Part shown: piece after piece, positions 32,703-41,533 of the stretch
Position numbering within the stretch: position 1 is the stretch's first letter
Layout: each line of letters opens with the position of its first letter
Assembly: GCF_036227325.1 (NCBI RefSeq)
Contig: NZ_CP109467.1
Coordinates: 5,456,001-5,520,000 of the forward strand
From: Streptomyces sp. NBC_01465
GTDB taxonomy: Bacteria; Actinomycetota; Actinomycetes; Streptomycetales; Streptomycetaceae
DNA: 64,000 nt
Direction of reading: 5' to 3'
Position numbers and translations under genes: made by a program
Notes under the pieces: model-generated
Databases searched by the model: none
What the model was told of the DNA's origin: nothing
Seen by the model: the letters and a program-made list of their open reading frames with translations, nothing else

Positions 32703-33428
32703 TCAGCCGTTCGCAGCCCCCGACTTCAGCGCAGCCAGCCTGGCCTCCACCTCGGCCCCGTCGCCCAGAGAGTCCAGCTGCTCAAATTGCGCATCCAGCG
32801 ACGACGCCGCCAACTCCTGCTTCCCCATCGCCTTCGCCTCCTCCCTCCGCACCTTGTCCTCGAACCGCCCCAACTCACTCGTCGGGTCAAGGACGTTGAT
32901 GTTCTTCACCGCGTCCATCATCGTGTTCTGCGCCTGCGCCGACTTCGCCCGCGCCACCAGTTCGTCCCGCTTCCCCTGGAGCTCCGTCAGCTTCACCTTC
33001 ATCTGGTCGAGGCCCGTCTTCAGCTTGTCCACGACCTCCGTCTGCGAGGCGATCGTCGGCTCCGCCGTCTTCGCCTCCTTCTCGGACTGCAGCTGCCGCC
33101 CCAGCGCGACCTTCGCCAGGTTGTCGAACTTGTCCGCGTCGGCCGCCGAACCGCCCGCCCGCAGCTCATCCGCCTTCTTGGACGCGGCCAGGGCCTTCCC
33201 GCCCCACTCCTTCGCCGCCTCCACGTCCTCCGTGTGGTCCTGCTCCATCAGCCGCAGATTGCCGATGGTGGTGGCCACCGCCTGCTCGGCCTCCGCGATG
33301 TTGTTCGTGTAGTCGCGGATCAGCTGGTCGATCATCTTCTGCGGGTCCTCGGCCTGGTCGAGGAGCGCGTTGATGTTGGCCTTGGCGAGCTGGCTCACTC
33401 GCCCGAAAATGGTCTGCTTCTGCGACAT
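32703..33428 (-). CDS. pspA: PspA/IM30-family envelope-stress protein
   Basis: This 241-residue protein is almost wholly alpha-helical and predicted to form a long coiled coil. The N-terminus SQKQTIFGRVSQLAKANINALLD and the DPQKMIDQLIRDY element are family hallmarks. PspA/Vipp1 proteins assemble into membrane-binding rods or rings of ESCRT-III-like fold that protect the inner membrane. In Streptomyces, PspA is linked to cell-wall and membrane stress tolerance. It is encoded 58 bp downstream of the TPM-domain gene on the same strand, so the two are probably co-transcribed. The start at 33428 is preceded by GAAAGA-rich sequence and the conserved Met. Confidence 0.9.
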   Translation of the reverse strand: MSQKQTIFGRVSQLAKANINALLDQAEDPQKMIDQLIRDYTNNIAEAEQAVATTIGNLRLMEQDHTEDVEAAKEWGGKALAASKKADELRAGGSAADADKFDNLAKVALGRQLQSEKEAKTAEPTIASQTEVVDKLKTGLDQMKVKLTELQGKRDELVARAKSAQAQNTMMDAVKNINVLDPTSELGRFEDKVRREEAKAMGKQELAASSLDAQFEQLDSLGDGAEVEARLAALKSGAANG

Positions 33429-33486
33429 GGTCTTTCTCCTTGTACGTAAAGGGAGTTACGGGAGCTGCGAGGAACCGGCGGAAGGA

Positions 33487-35613
33487 TCAGAAGCGGCCGC
33501 CTCCGCCCATCCGCCCACCCGTGCCCCCACCGCCGAAGCTCCCGGGCCCGCCGCCCCCGAAGCCGCCTCCGCCGTAGCCGCCGCCCCGGCCGCCACCGCC
33601 GCCGAAGAGCCCGCCGAGGATGATCCCGCCGAGCACCGCGCCGCCGATCCCGCCGCCTCCACCGCCGCCCATGCCCCCGCCTCCGCCGAAGCCGCCCATG
33701 CCCCCGCCGCCGTAGCCCTGTACGTCCTGCTGCGCGAGCTTCTGCGCCTGCCGGGCCAGCGCGTCCGCCTGCTGCACCTCCGCCAGCGCGGCCTGCGCGT
33801 CCGTCGCGGCGAGGGCCAGCCCGTTCTCCAGGTGGCGCTGTGCCTCCGCCAGGCGGGTGCGGGCCTGGCTGCCCACCGCGCCCCGGTTCGTCGTGATGTA
33901 GTCCGCCGCGGCCCCCAGCGAACTGGTCGCCGTCAGCCGCGCCTGGTCCAGCAGTGCCGCGGCCCGCCGGGTCCCTGCCTCCCGCTCGCGCGCCCCGGCC
34001 AGGGCCTCGTCCAGGACCGCGTCCGCCTCCTCGATGCGCCGCAGCGCGTCGATCGGGTCGTACGGACCGGCCGCCATCTCCTGCCGTACGTCACCGACCA
34101 CCGACTCCGCCCGCGCGATCCGCCCCTGCAGATCGGCGGTGGAGACATCGGCCCCCGTGCCCTGCAGCAGCCCGCGCGCATCGGCCAGATCCGTCTCGGT
34201 CTCGGTCAGCGCACCGGCCAACTGGCCGTCTGCCTCGCCGAGTTCGCCCGCGAGCCGGTCCACCGCGTCCACCAGCGTGCCCGCCTGGTCGACGGCGCCC
34301 TCGGCGGCCCGTACGAACACGGCCGCCTTGCCGTTGTCGCCCGCGTCGACCGCCTGGCGCGCCTGGTTGAGGTTGGTCGTCGCGAACAGCAGCCGGTCCT
34401 TCGCCTGCTCGACATGCCCGGTCACGGGGGCCGAAGCGGAGGGCGCGTACTGCTGGGCGAGCGTCGCCAGCGCGGTCTCGGCCGCTCCCGTACGCGAGGT
34501 GACCTGCCGGAACGTCGACTCCGCCAGCTCCAGTGCCTGCGGGGCGTTCTGCTCCATCGCGCGCAGCCGGTCGAAGCTCTCGGACTCCGCGTCGAGCCGG
34601 CGGTTCGCCTCCTCGCAGCGGCTGACGATCTCGTCCATCATCTGCCGGCGGGTCGCGTCGTCCTCGGGGAACGCGTCGTCCAGCTTCTGCCGGATGCGGA
34701 ACGCCGCGGTCAGCTCGCCCTTCGCGTACGTCACCGCGTCCTTGAAGGGCTGCGCCGCCTCGTCCCCGAACTGGGCGGCGGCGAAGCCGAGTTCCTCGTC
34801 GCTGGTACGGATCGCGTTGTCCGTGTCGACGAGGAGCTGCTTGGCCTTGGCGTCGAGTTCGGGCAGCGGCATCGGCGCCGGCTCGGCGGGACCGCCCCAG
34901 CCGCCCCCGCCGCCCGGCGTGGTCCGGGTCCCCGCGCGCTTCTTGCGCCGGGTGTACGCGAAGGCCGCCAGCGCTCCGGCTCCGCCCACCGCGACGACGG
35001 GCACGATGACATCGGCTGCGGAGCCCGCTTCGTCCGACGCGGATCCGCCGGGGTCCGCGGGGCCCGGGGTGATGGTCGGGGTGGGGATCGGCGTCCCGGA
35101 GAGCACCGCGCTGTAGCCGTTGGCGGCGCCGATGGCCGCCCCCGCCCAGTCGTTCTGCTTCAGCGCGGGGACGATCGCCGTCTGGGCGACGTCCGCGAGC
35201 TGGGAAGAGGTGAAGGCGGTGGTCTGGCTGCCGATCGAGTACGCGTACTGGCGGTCGTGGGTGGCGACCGCGAGCAGCAGGTCGTTCTGGCCGAGCCCGC
35301 TCTTGGTGGCGGTCGCGTCGGCCCAGCTCTGCGCGGACTGCCCGGAGAAGTCCCGTACGTACGCGACGAAGAGCTGGATCCGGTGGTCGTCGTAGAGCGC
35401 GTCGAGCGCCTTCACGACCTCGGGCTTGCGGTCGCGCAGCGCGCCCACCCGGTCGGTGATCTGACCGTCGGTGGACAGCGTGATGGGGGAATCGGCACGG
35501 GCTGCGGGGGCCGGCGCGGGCAGGACCAGCCCGCAGACCGCTACGAAAGCGGCGACGAGAACGGCGGCCCAGCCGGGTATGTGCGGCCGGTCTGACTTCA
35601 CGGGCGGCGTCAC
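33487..35613 (-). CDS. TPM-domain secreted/membrane protein with coiled coil and Gly-rich tail
   Basis: This 708-residue protein has, in order, a signal peptide (residues 1-40, cleavage near PAARADSP) and a TPM domain (about 45-175) with ITDRVGALRDRK, HRIQLFVAYVRDFSG and NDLLLAVATHDRQYAYSIG. A transmembrane helix follows near 200-225, before RRKKRAGTR. Next comes a cytosolic, largely helical region of about 400 residues. The final 70 residues are almost pure Gly with Met, Phe and Tyr. TPM domains (Psb32/TPM3) act in photosystem repair and acid phosphatase activity in plants; bacterial roles are unclear. Placement before pspA points to envelope stress. Confidence 0.87.
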   Translation of the reverse strand: MTPPVKSDRPHIPGWAAVLVAAFVAVCGLVLPAPAPAARADSPITLSTDGQITDRVGALRDRKPEVVKALDALYDDHRIQLFVAYVRDFSGQSAQSWADATATKSGLGQNDLLLAVATHDRQYAYSIGSQTTAFTSSQLADVAQTAIVPALKQNDWAGAAIGAANGYSAVLSGTPIPTPTITPGPADPGGSASDEAGSAADVIVPVVAVGGAGALAAFAYTRRKKRAGTRTTPGGGGGWGGPAEPAPMPLPELDAKAKQLLVDTDNAIRTSDEELGFAAAQFGDEAAQPFKDAVTYAKGELTAAFRIRQKLDDAFPEDDATRRQMMDEIVSRCEEANRRLDAESESFDRLRAMEQNAPQALELAESTFRQVTSRTGAAETALATLAQQYAPSASAPVTGHVEQAKDRLLFATTNLNQARQAVDAGDNGKAAVFVRAAEGAVDQAGTLVDAVDRLAGELGEADGQLAGALTETETDLADARGLLQGTGADVSTADLQGRIARAESVVGDVRQEMAAGPYDPIDALRRIEEADAVLDEALAGAREREAGTRRAAALLDQARLTATSSLGAAADYITTNRGAVGSQARTRLAEAQRHLENGLALAATDAQAALAEVQQADALARQAQKLAQQDVQGYGGGGMGGFGGGGGMGGGGGGGIGGAVLGGIILGGLFGGGGGRGGGYGGGGFGGGGPGSFGGGGTGGRMGGGGRF

Positions 35614-35723
35614 ATTGGGGAGCTTATGGCGGCATTTGCGCCCCCGCTACTCGGCCGCGGGAACCGGAATGCCACTGCCCGCAGTCTTGGCGATCACGGT
35701 ACGGCGGACGAGGGGCGGCACGG

Positions 35724-36800
35724 GTGAAGGCACCGGCAGCGATACGGGCACGGCTGAGGAGCCCGCGTCTGCAGGCGATACGCACACGCCTGGGGAGCCC
35801 GCGTCTGAAGTGGCCCAAGCGCATCGCACTGGCGCTGGTCCTGGTGATCCTGGTCCCCGTGATCGCCGCCGCGACGGCCCTGCGCATCGAATACGCGGGC
35901 GACTACAAGGACGGCACCCGCACCCGCGGCCGCGACGCGATCTGGCTCGGCCACGCGTGGGTCGACGGCCGCAAGACGGAAGCGGACGTGGACGCCTTCG
36001 CGGACCGGATCCGGGGCACGGGCATCCGCGACCTCTATGTCCACACGGGCCCGCTGGAACACAACGGCACCCTGCCCGCGAGCCTGTACCCGAAGGCGAA
36101 GTGGCTGTTCGACACGGTGCACCGGAAGATCCCCGGCGTACGGGTGCAGGCCTGGCTCGGCGACGTACTGGCCACCGAGTCGCCCGACGGCATGAAGCTG
36201 AGCGAGGCGGCCACGCGCAGCGCCGTCGTCGCCTCGACCCGCCAGGTCCTGGACGCGGGCTTCGAAGGCGCCCACTTCGACCTGGAGCCGCTGCACTCCG
36301 ACGACCAGGACTACCTCGCGCTGCTCGACACCCTGCACGCCCTCACCCGCTCCCGGGGCGCCCAGCTCTCCGTCGCCTCGCACCAGATCGACCCGCTCCC
36401 CGGGCTCCACTCGTTCGCGGGGGTCTTCTCCGGGCACGAGAAGTGGTGGTCGCAGAAGTTCTTCGGGCAGGTGGCGGAGCGGGTCGACCAGATCGCGGTG
36501 ATGTCGTACGACACCTCGATGCCGGTCCAGAGCCTGTACGGCGGGTACGTCGCCCAGCAGACGGCCCTGGCCCTGGAGGTCACGCCGAAGGACGTCGATC
36601 TGCTGATGGGGCTGCCCTTCTTCCACGAGGACAAGTGGGGCCACACGGCCTCCGCCGAGACCGCGGCGGCCGCGATCCGGGGCGCCCGGCTGGCGCTGGG
36701 GCGCACGGACCGGGGGCGCGAGCGGTTCGGGGTCGCGCTGTACGTGGACTTCGCGGCGACGGAGTCCGACTGGACGGCGTACAAGAAGGGCTGGAGCTAG
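35724..36800 (+). CDS. membrane-anchored TIM-barrel protein, GH18-like
   Basis: This 358-residue protein has a basic N-region (two near-repeats, LRSPRL and LGSPRLK), one transmembrane helix at about 33-52 and an extracytoplasmic domain resembling a glycoside-hydrolase barrel: IWLGHAWVDGRK, LYVHTGPL, GAHFDLEPL, VAVMSYD-like (IAVMSYDTSM) and LLMGLPFFHED. The FDLEP and MSYD segments line up with GH18 strands 4 and 6, but the full D-x-x-D-x-D-x-E motif is reduced to D-L-E. Hydrolase activity is therefore possible but unproven. GTG 35724 follows GAGGGG. It is divergent from the TPM gene. Confidence 0.72.
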   Translation: MKAPAAIRARLRSPRLQAIRTRLGSPRLKWPKRIALALVLVILVPVIAAATALRIEYAGDYKDGTRTRGRDAIWLGHAWVDGRKTEADVDAFADRIRGTGIRDLYVHTGPLEHNGTLPASLYPKAKWLFDTVHRKIPGVRVQAWLGDVLATESPDGMKLSEAATRSAVVASTRQVLDAGFEGAHFDLEPLHSDDQDYLALLDTLHALTRSRGAQLSVASHQIDPLPGLHSFAGVFSGHEKWWSQKFFGQVAERVDQIAVMSYDTSMPVQSLYGGYVAQQTALALEVTPKDVDLLMGLPFFHEDKWGHTASAETAAAAIRGARLALGRTDRGRERFGVALYVDFAATESDWTAYKKGWS

Positions 36801-36879
36801 CTCGAGGGCGCGCAGGGTGGAACCGATCCGCGAGCAGCGGTGTATCCAAGGCATGAACAGTCGACGCGGTGCATGCGAA

Positions 36880-36916
36880 CGGGAGCCGGCGGATGTCAGG
36901 TGTCCGCCGGCTCCCG
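36880..36916. terminator. strong bidirectional hairpin
   Basis: Fourteen-base perfect arms (CGGGAGCCGGCGGA and its complement at 36903-36916) with a nine-base loop lie between the convergent TIM-barrel and GH1 genes. Confidence 0.8.
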
Positions 36917-36966
36917 GGTTCTGGGGTGTGATCGCGTGCGTACTGATGGGGGCAGTACGCGCGGTG

Positions 36967-38169
36967 TTACGCGGCCGAGCGGGGAAGCTCCCGCGTGCGG
37001 CCGAGCCCGCCGAGCCAGACCGCGGACGGCTTGGCGGTGCGCTCGAAGGTCTTCGGGTCGACGGAGATCAGCCCGAAGGTGGGGCGGAAGGATCCCCACT
37101 CGTAGTTGTCGAGGGCGCTCCAGGCGAGATAGCCGTGGATGTTGAGCCCGTCCTCCAGGCCGGCCGCGACCTCGCCGAGCGCGCCCGTGTAGTAGTCGAT
37201 GCGGCGTGCGTCGTCGGCGGTCGCCATGCCGTTCTCGGTGACGATCAGGGGTACGTCGGGGCCGACGACCTCGGCGGTGTGCCGCAGCGCGTGGCCGACC
37301 GCGGTGGGGTAGTACTCCCACTGCGTCAGGGTCCGCTCGACGTCCTCGGGCGCCGGGATCGGCCCCTCGGGTCCGATCTTGGTGCGGGTGTAGGACTGGA
37401 CGCCGATCCAGTCGTCGCCGCGCGCCGCCTCGATGAAGACGTCCTCGCGGGGGTGGCGGTAGGCGGCGGTGACCTCTTCGGCGCCGGGGAGGGCCTGGTA
37501 GACCTGGTTGGCGATCGTCCAGCCGACCTGGATCGACGGGTCGATCGCCTTCACCGCGCGGGCCGACGCGTGGTGGGCCGCGATGATCGCCTCGGTGGTC
37601 TCCTCGTCGGGGGCGGGCAGCCCGGCCGGCGGGAAGCCGACGTTGCCGGACTTCGCGAGACCGGCCATCACGGAGATCATGTTGGGCTCGTTGATGGTGC
37701 AGACGTACGGGACGCCGTCGCCGATGACCGGCGCGCAGGCGGCGGTGTACCGGGCGAAGAGTTCGACGGCCCCTTCGGCCGTCCAGCCGCCGCGGTCCTC
37801 GAACCAGCGCGGCACGGTGAAGTGGTGCAGGGTCACCATCGGCCGCAGCCCGCGGGCGATCGCGCCCTCGACCATGCGCCGGTAGTGGGCGATCTCGGCG
37901 CCGGAGAAGTGGCCCTCGGCGGGCTCGATACGGGCCCACTCGATGGAGAACCGGTAGTCGGTGAAGCCGAGTTCGGCCAGCAGGTCCATGTCCTCGGGCC
38001 AGCGGTGGTAGCTGTCGCAGGCGTCCAGGCTGGGCTCCTGGACCTGGTCGGTGCCGCTGTGCTCCTTGCGCCACCAGTCGCTGTTGATGTTGTTGCCCTC
38101 GATCTGGTGGGCGGCGGTCGAGGCCCCCCAGAGGAAACCGTCGGGGAAGCGGGTCGAGGCGTGCGTCAT
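36967..38169 (-). CDS. GH1 beta-glucosidase of a sugar-uptake operon
   Basis: This 400-residue cytosolic family-1 glycosidase has the family N-terminus FPDGFLWGASTAAHQIEG, the acid/base Glu in CTINEPN (near residue 160) and the nucleophile Glu in LIVTENGM (near residue 311). The length is slightly short (usual 440-480) but both catalytic residues are present. It is the last gene of a minus-strand run: binding protein, two permeases, then this enzyme. It probably splits the imported beta-linked disaccharide or glycoside in the cytosol. The layout parallels the cellobiose (ceb-bgl) operons of Streptomyces, although the operator differs. Confidence 0.9.
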   Translation of the reverse strand: MTHASTRFPDGFLWGASTAAHQIEGNNINSDWWRKEHSGTDQVQEPSLDACDSYHRWPEDMDLLAELGFTDYRFSIEWARIEPAEGHFSGAEIAHYRRMVEGAIARGLRPMVTLHHFTVPRWFEDRGGWTAEGAVELFARYTAACAPVIGDGVPYVCTINEPNMISVMAGLAKSGNVGFPPAGLPAPDEETTEAIIAAHHASARAVKAIDPSIQVGWTIANQVYQALPGAEEVTAAYRHPREDVFIEAARGDDWIGVQSYTRTKIGPEGPIPAPEDVERTLTQWEYYPTAVGHALRHTAEVVGPDVPLIVTENGMATADDARRIDYYTGALGEVAAGLEDGLNIHGYLAWSALDNYEWGSFRPTFGLISVDPKTFERTAKPSAVWLGGLGRTRELPRSAA

Positions 38170-38227
38170 CGCGAGTTCTCTCTCGTACGAACGAAAAGTG
38201 TGGGGGAGGGGGTGAGGGCCGGGAGGG

Positions 38228-39064
38228 CTACTTCATGCCCGCCGTGGCGATGCCCTGCGTGAAGTGCCGCTGCAGTACGGCGAAGAGGAGCAGCACCGGA
38301 AGCACGACCAGGAGGGACCCGGCCATCAGCATTCCGTTGGAGCCCGCCGACTGGTTGGGATCGGTGGCGAAGGTGGCCAGGGCGACCGGCAGCGTGTACT
38401 TGTCGGGGCTGTTGGTCGCGATCAGCGGCCAGACGAAGTTGTTCCAGGACCCCAGGAAGGTGATGATCGACAGCGTGGCGAGGGCCGGCTTGACCAGCGG
38501 CATCACGATCCGCCAGAAGATGTACCACTCGCGGGCGCCGTCCATCCGGGCCGCTTCGAGGAGTTCGTCGGGGATCGACTGCATGAACTGCCGCATCAGG
38601 AAGACCCCGAAGGCACCGGCCGCGAACGGCAGCACCAGACCGGCGTAGGTGTCGATCAGCTGCAGCTTGCTCATCAGGACGTAGAGCGGCAGCAGCATGA
38701 GGTTGCCGGGAACCATCAGCGCACCGAGGACCAGCGCGAAGATCTTGTTGCGGCCGGTGAACTTCAGCTTGGCCAGGGCGTACCCGAGCATCGAGCAGAA
38801 CACCAGGTTGCAGACGGTGACCAGGACGGCCACGACCACCGAGTTCATGAAGTAGAGCGGCATGTCCAGCTTGTCGAGCAGCTGGGAGAAGTGGCTCAGG
38901 GTCCAGTCGGTCGGCAGCCAGACCGGCGGGGAGGCGGAGAGCTCCTTGTCGGTCTTGAAGGCGGACAGCGCCATCCACAGGAACGGGGCGGCCATGACCA
39001 GCAGTCCGGCCGACAGCAGGACGTAGACCAGGGACTTCTTCGGGTTGAACCGCACGGTGCTCAT
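38228..39064 (-). CDS. sugar ABC importer permease (MalG type)
   Basis: This 278-residue inner-membrane protein has six predicted helices. The EAA loop DELLEAARMDGAREWYIFWRIVMP is characteristic of carbohydrate (CUT1) importers. The start at 39064 overlaps the upstream stop by 4 bp. It forms the channel with the MalF-type subunit. No ATPase gene lies in the operon, which is usual for Streptomyces CUT1 systems served by the shared MsiK ATPase. Confidence 0.9.
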   Translation of the reverse strand: MSTVRFNPKKSLVYVLLSAGLLVMAAPFLWMALSAFKTDKELSASPPVWLPTDWTLSHFSQLLDKLDMPLYFMNSVVVAVLVTVCNLVFCSMLGYALAKLKFTGRNKIFALVLGALMVPGNLMLLPLYVLMSKLQLIDTYAGLVLPFAAGAFGVFLMRQFMQSIPDELLEAARMDGAREWYIFWRIVMPLVKPALATLSIITFLGSWNNFVWPLIATNSPDKYTLPVALATFATDPNQSAGSNGMLMAGSLLVVLPVLLLFAVLQRHFTQGIATAGMK

Positions 39065-40044
39065 TTGGTGTTGTCCTTCAGCAGTCGGAGCTGGAGCACC
39101 GTGATTCCCATGATCACTACGAACAGGACGTACGCCATCGCGCTCGCATAGCCCATGTGGAAGAAGTTGAAGCCCTGGCGGTACATGTCCAGCGAGACGG
39201 TGAGGGTGGAGTCCGAGGGCCCGCCCTGGGTCATCACGAACGGCTCCTCGAAGACATTGAGGTAGCCGATGGTGGTGATGACTGTCGCGTACAGCAGCGT
39301 GGGTCGCAGCAGCGGGACGGTGATGCGGCGGAACTCCTGCCACACCCCGGCCCCGTCGAGCTTGGCCGCCTCCCGTACCTCGGTGGGGACGGCCTGCAGT
39401 CCTGCGATGAAGAGCACCATGACCGTGCCGAGGTTGCGCCAGACCGCCATCGCGATCAGCGAGGGCATCGCCAGCGTCTCGCTGCCGAGGAAGTCGGGCC
39501 CGGTGAGCCCCACTTCGGAGAACAGGCCGGCGATCAGCCCGTCCGACGGGTCGAGGACGAAGCGCCAGACGACGGCGACCGCGACGATGCTGGTGACGAC
39601 GGGTGCGTAGAAGCCGACCCGGAAGAAGGTCCGAGCACGGTCGATGCCGTTGTTCAGCAGGACGGCGACGACCAGGCCCAGGACGATCGTCAGCGGGACG
39701 CCCACGACCACGAAGTACGCCGTGTTGAACAGCGACTTGAGGAACTGCTCGTCGCTGAACAGCTTCGTGTAGTTCTCGAAGCCGATGAACTTGGCGCTCA
39801 GCGGATCGGTGACGTTACGGGCTCCGAAGTCCGTGAAGCTCATGAGGAGCGTCGCGACGATCGGGAAGGCCATGAAGACGGTGAACAGGACGAGGAAGGG
39901 CGTCGAGAAGAGCCATCCCGAGACGTTCTGCACTCCCATGGAGCGCTTCTTGGCCCGCCGGGACCCGGCGCCCGGGGAGTCGCTGCTCCCCGGTGCGCCT
40001 TGTGACGCGGCCACTTCGGCGGCCGCTCCGGTCGTGGTGCTCAT
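39061..40044 (-). CDS. sugar ABC importer permease (MalF type)
   Basis: This 327-residue inner-membrane subunit has an extended cytosolic N-terminus (about 45 residues, Ala/Ser-rich), then six helices. The EAA loop EVREAAKLDGAGVWQEFRRITVP marks it as CUT1. A second in-frame ATG lies upstream; 40044 fits the 5-bp gap after the binding-protein stop. It pairs with the MalG-type protein. Confidence 0.9.
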   Translation of the reverse strand: MSTTTGAAAEVAASQGAPGSSDSPGAGSRRAKKRSMGVQNVSGWLFSTPFLVLFTVFMAFPIVATLLMSFTDFGARNVTDPLSAKFIGFENYTKLFSDEQFLKSLFNTAYFVVVGVPLTIVLGLVVAVLLNNGIDRARTFFRVGFYAPVVTSIVAVAVVWRFVLDPSDGLIAGLFSEVGLTGPDFLGSETLAMPSLIAMAVWRNLGTVMVLFIAGLQAVPTEVREAAKLDGAGVWQEFRRITVPLLRPTLLYATVITTIGYLNVFEEPFVMTQGGPSDSTLTVSLDMYRQGFNFFHMGYASAMAYVLFVVIMGITVLQLRLLKDNTK

Positions 40045-40049
40045 GATGG

Positions 40050-41300
40050 TTAACCCAGGAGGCTTTCGATCTCGGACTGCGCCTTCTTGGCCGCGTCCTC
40101 GGCGGAGGACTTGCCCTGCGTGACCGACTCGATGGCCGAGTCGACCTTCGAGGTGATCTCGGTCCACTTGGCCAGCGGCGGCGAGGTCTTGGCGCTCGCC
40201 ATCTGCTCGCCGTAGATCTTCAGGCTCGGGTCGGTGGCGAGGTCACCTGACTTCCAGGCCGCGGTGTTGGCCGGGAGGTCCTTGGACCGCTGGAACCAGT
40301 CCGACTGGCCCTTGGTGTCGGTGAGGTACGTGATGAACTCCTTGGCGGCGGCCTTGTGCTCGCTGTCCTTGGAGATCACCAGGCTGGAGCCGCCTGCCAT
40401 CGAGACCGAGGACTTGTCCGCGGGGATCTTGGCGACGGCCCACTTGCCCTTCAGCTGCGGCTGGCCGTCGTTGATGAGGCCGGTCTGCCAGGGGCCGCCG
40501 AAGAACATCGGGACCGAGCCGTTGCCGAAGTCCTTGATGACGTCGTAGCCGGGCTGGACGCTCTTCTTGGCGAGGCCCTTGTCGAAGTACGAGCCGTACT
40601 CCTTCAGCGCCTTGACGGTCTCGGGGCTGTCGAAGACGGCCTTCTTGCCGCTGTCGTCGACGATCGCGCCGCCGGCCGAGTACAGGAACGGGTAGAAGTT
40701 CTGCACCGTGTCGAGGCCGCTGGGCTGGATGTTCAGCCCCCACTTGGTGCCGGCCTTGTTCTGGTACGCGTCGGCCAGCTTCTCCATCTCGGACCAGTTG
40801 GCGGGGGCCTTGGTGATGCCGGCCTTCTCCGCCAGGTCGGTGCGGTAGTAGAGCACGCGGGTGTCGACGTACCACGGCACGCCGTACGCGGTGGAGTCCA
40901 CGACGCCCTGGTTCCAGGCCGCCGGGAAGAAGTCGCCCTGCTTGAAGGTCTTGGTGTCCACCGGCTCGAGCACGCCCATGTCGGCGAACTCGCCCATGTA
41001 GCTCCCGCCCATCTGCGCGACGTCCGGCAGGGTTCCCGCCGCGGCCGCTGCGACCAGCTTCTGGTGCGCGACGTCCCAGCCGACCGGGGTGACCTTGATG
41101 GTGATGTTCGGGTGCGTCTTGTTGTACGCCTTCGCGACGTCCCCGAGCTTCTCGCCCTCGGCGCCCATGGCCCAGACGGTCAGCGTCTGCTTCTTGTCGG
41201 CGGCGACGTCCGCACCACCGGAGCTTCCGCAGGCGGTGAGCGTGAGTGCCGACGCGAGCCCGATGGCGGCGACCGAAGCGAGTCTGGCGGTGCGGTGCAT
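40050..41300 (-). CDS. sugar-binding lipoprotein of the GH1 operon
   Basis: This 416-residue extracytoplasmic binding protein of family 1 (SBP_bac_1) has signal peptide MHRTARLASVAAIGLA and lipobox LTLTACGSSG, so lipid-anchored at Cys24 or so. The mature part has LTVWAMGAEGEKLGDVAKAY and NKTHPNITIKV, both typical of sugar binders. It captures a saccharide for the adjacent permeases. It is the first gene of the run; the start at 41300 follows GGAGGAG. A palindromic LacI-type operator lies 34-66 bp upstream. Confidence 0.9.
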   Translation of the reverse strand: MHRTARLASVAAIGLASALTLTACGSSGGADVAADKKQTLTVWAMGAEGEKLGDVAKAYNKTHPNITIKVTPVGWDVAHQKLVAAAAAGTLPDVAQMGGSYMGEFADMGVLEPVDTKTFKQGDFFPAAWNQGVVDSTAYGVPWYVDTRVLYYRTDLAEKAGITKAPANWSEMEKLADAYQNKAGTKWGLNIQPSGLDTVQNFYPFLYSAGGAIVDDSGKKAVFDSPETVKALKEYGSYFDKGLAKKSVQPGYDVIKDFGNGSVPMFFGGPWQTGLINDGQPQLKGKWAVAKIPADKSSVSMAGGSSLVISKDSEHKAAAKEFITYLTDTKGQSDWFQRSKDLPANTAAWKSGDLATDPSLKIYGEQMASAKTSPPLAKWTEITSKVDSAIESVTQGKSSAEDAAKKAQSEIESLLG

Positions 41301-41333
41301 GGAGGGCTCCTCCTTGAGCTTCCCTGACATCCC

Positions 41334-41366
41334 TGATGTATGCGCTGTCTGTAAGCGCATACATCA
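41334..41366. promoter_or_regulatory. LacI-family operator region of the sugar operon
   Basis: Thirteen-base arms TGATGTATGCGCT and AGCGCATACATCA flank GTCTGTA. Nested in it, TGTAAGCGCATACA (41350-41363) fits the 14-bp LacI pattern TGWAAGCGCATWCA also found before the lacI gene. It lies in the 233-bp gap shared by the binding-protein and esterase genes, so both could be controlled. Confidence 0.75.
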
Positions 41367-41533
41367 CTCTGTGGCAGCCGCTTCGGAAACCGCAAGGGGG
41401 GTCTTGGTCACACTCCCGTAACGGGACAGCCTGTAGATGAACGGTAAATGACCTGTTTGCACCTTAGGGGCCGATGTGATGCATTCCGCTCCCCGCAGGG
41501 GCTGCCACCGGCCGCTCCGCTAAGGTCCCGCCC

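Noticed and set aside
36967..41300. Naming the sugar operon cebEFG-bglC
   Set aside because: Gene order matches, but the operator differs from the CebR box (TGGGAGCGCTCCCA) and an esterase lies between operon and regulator, so the substrate may not be cellobiose.
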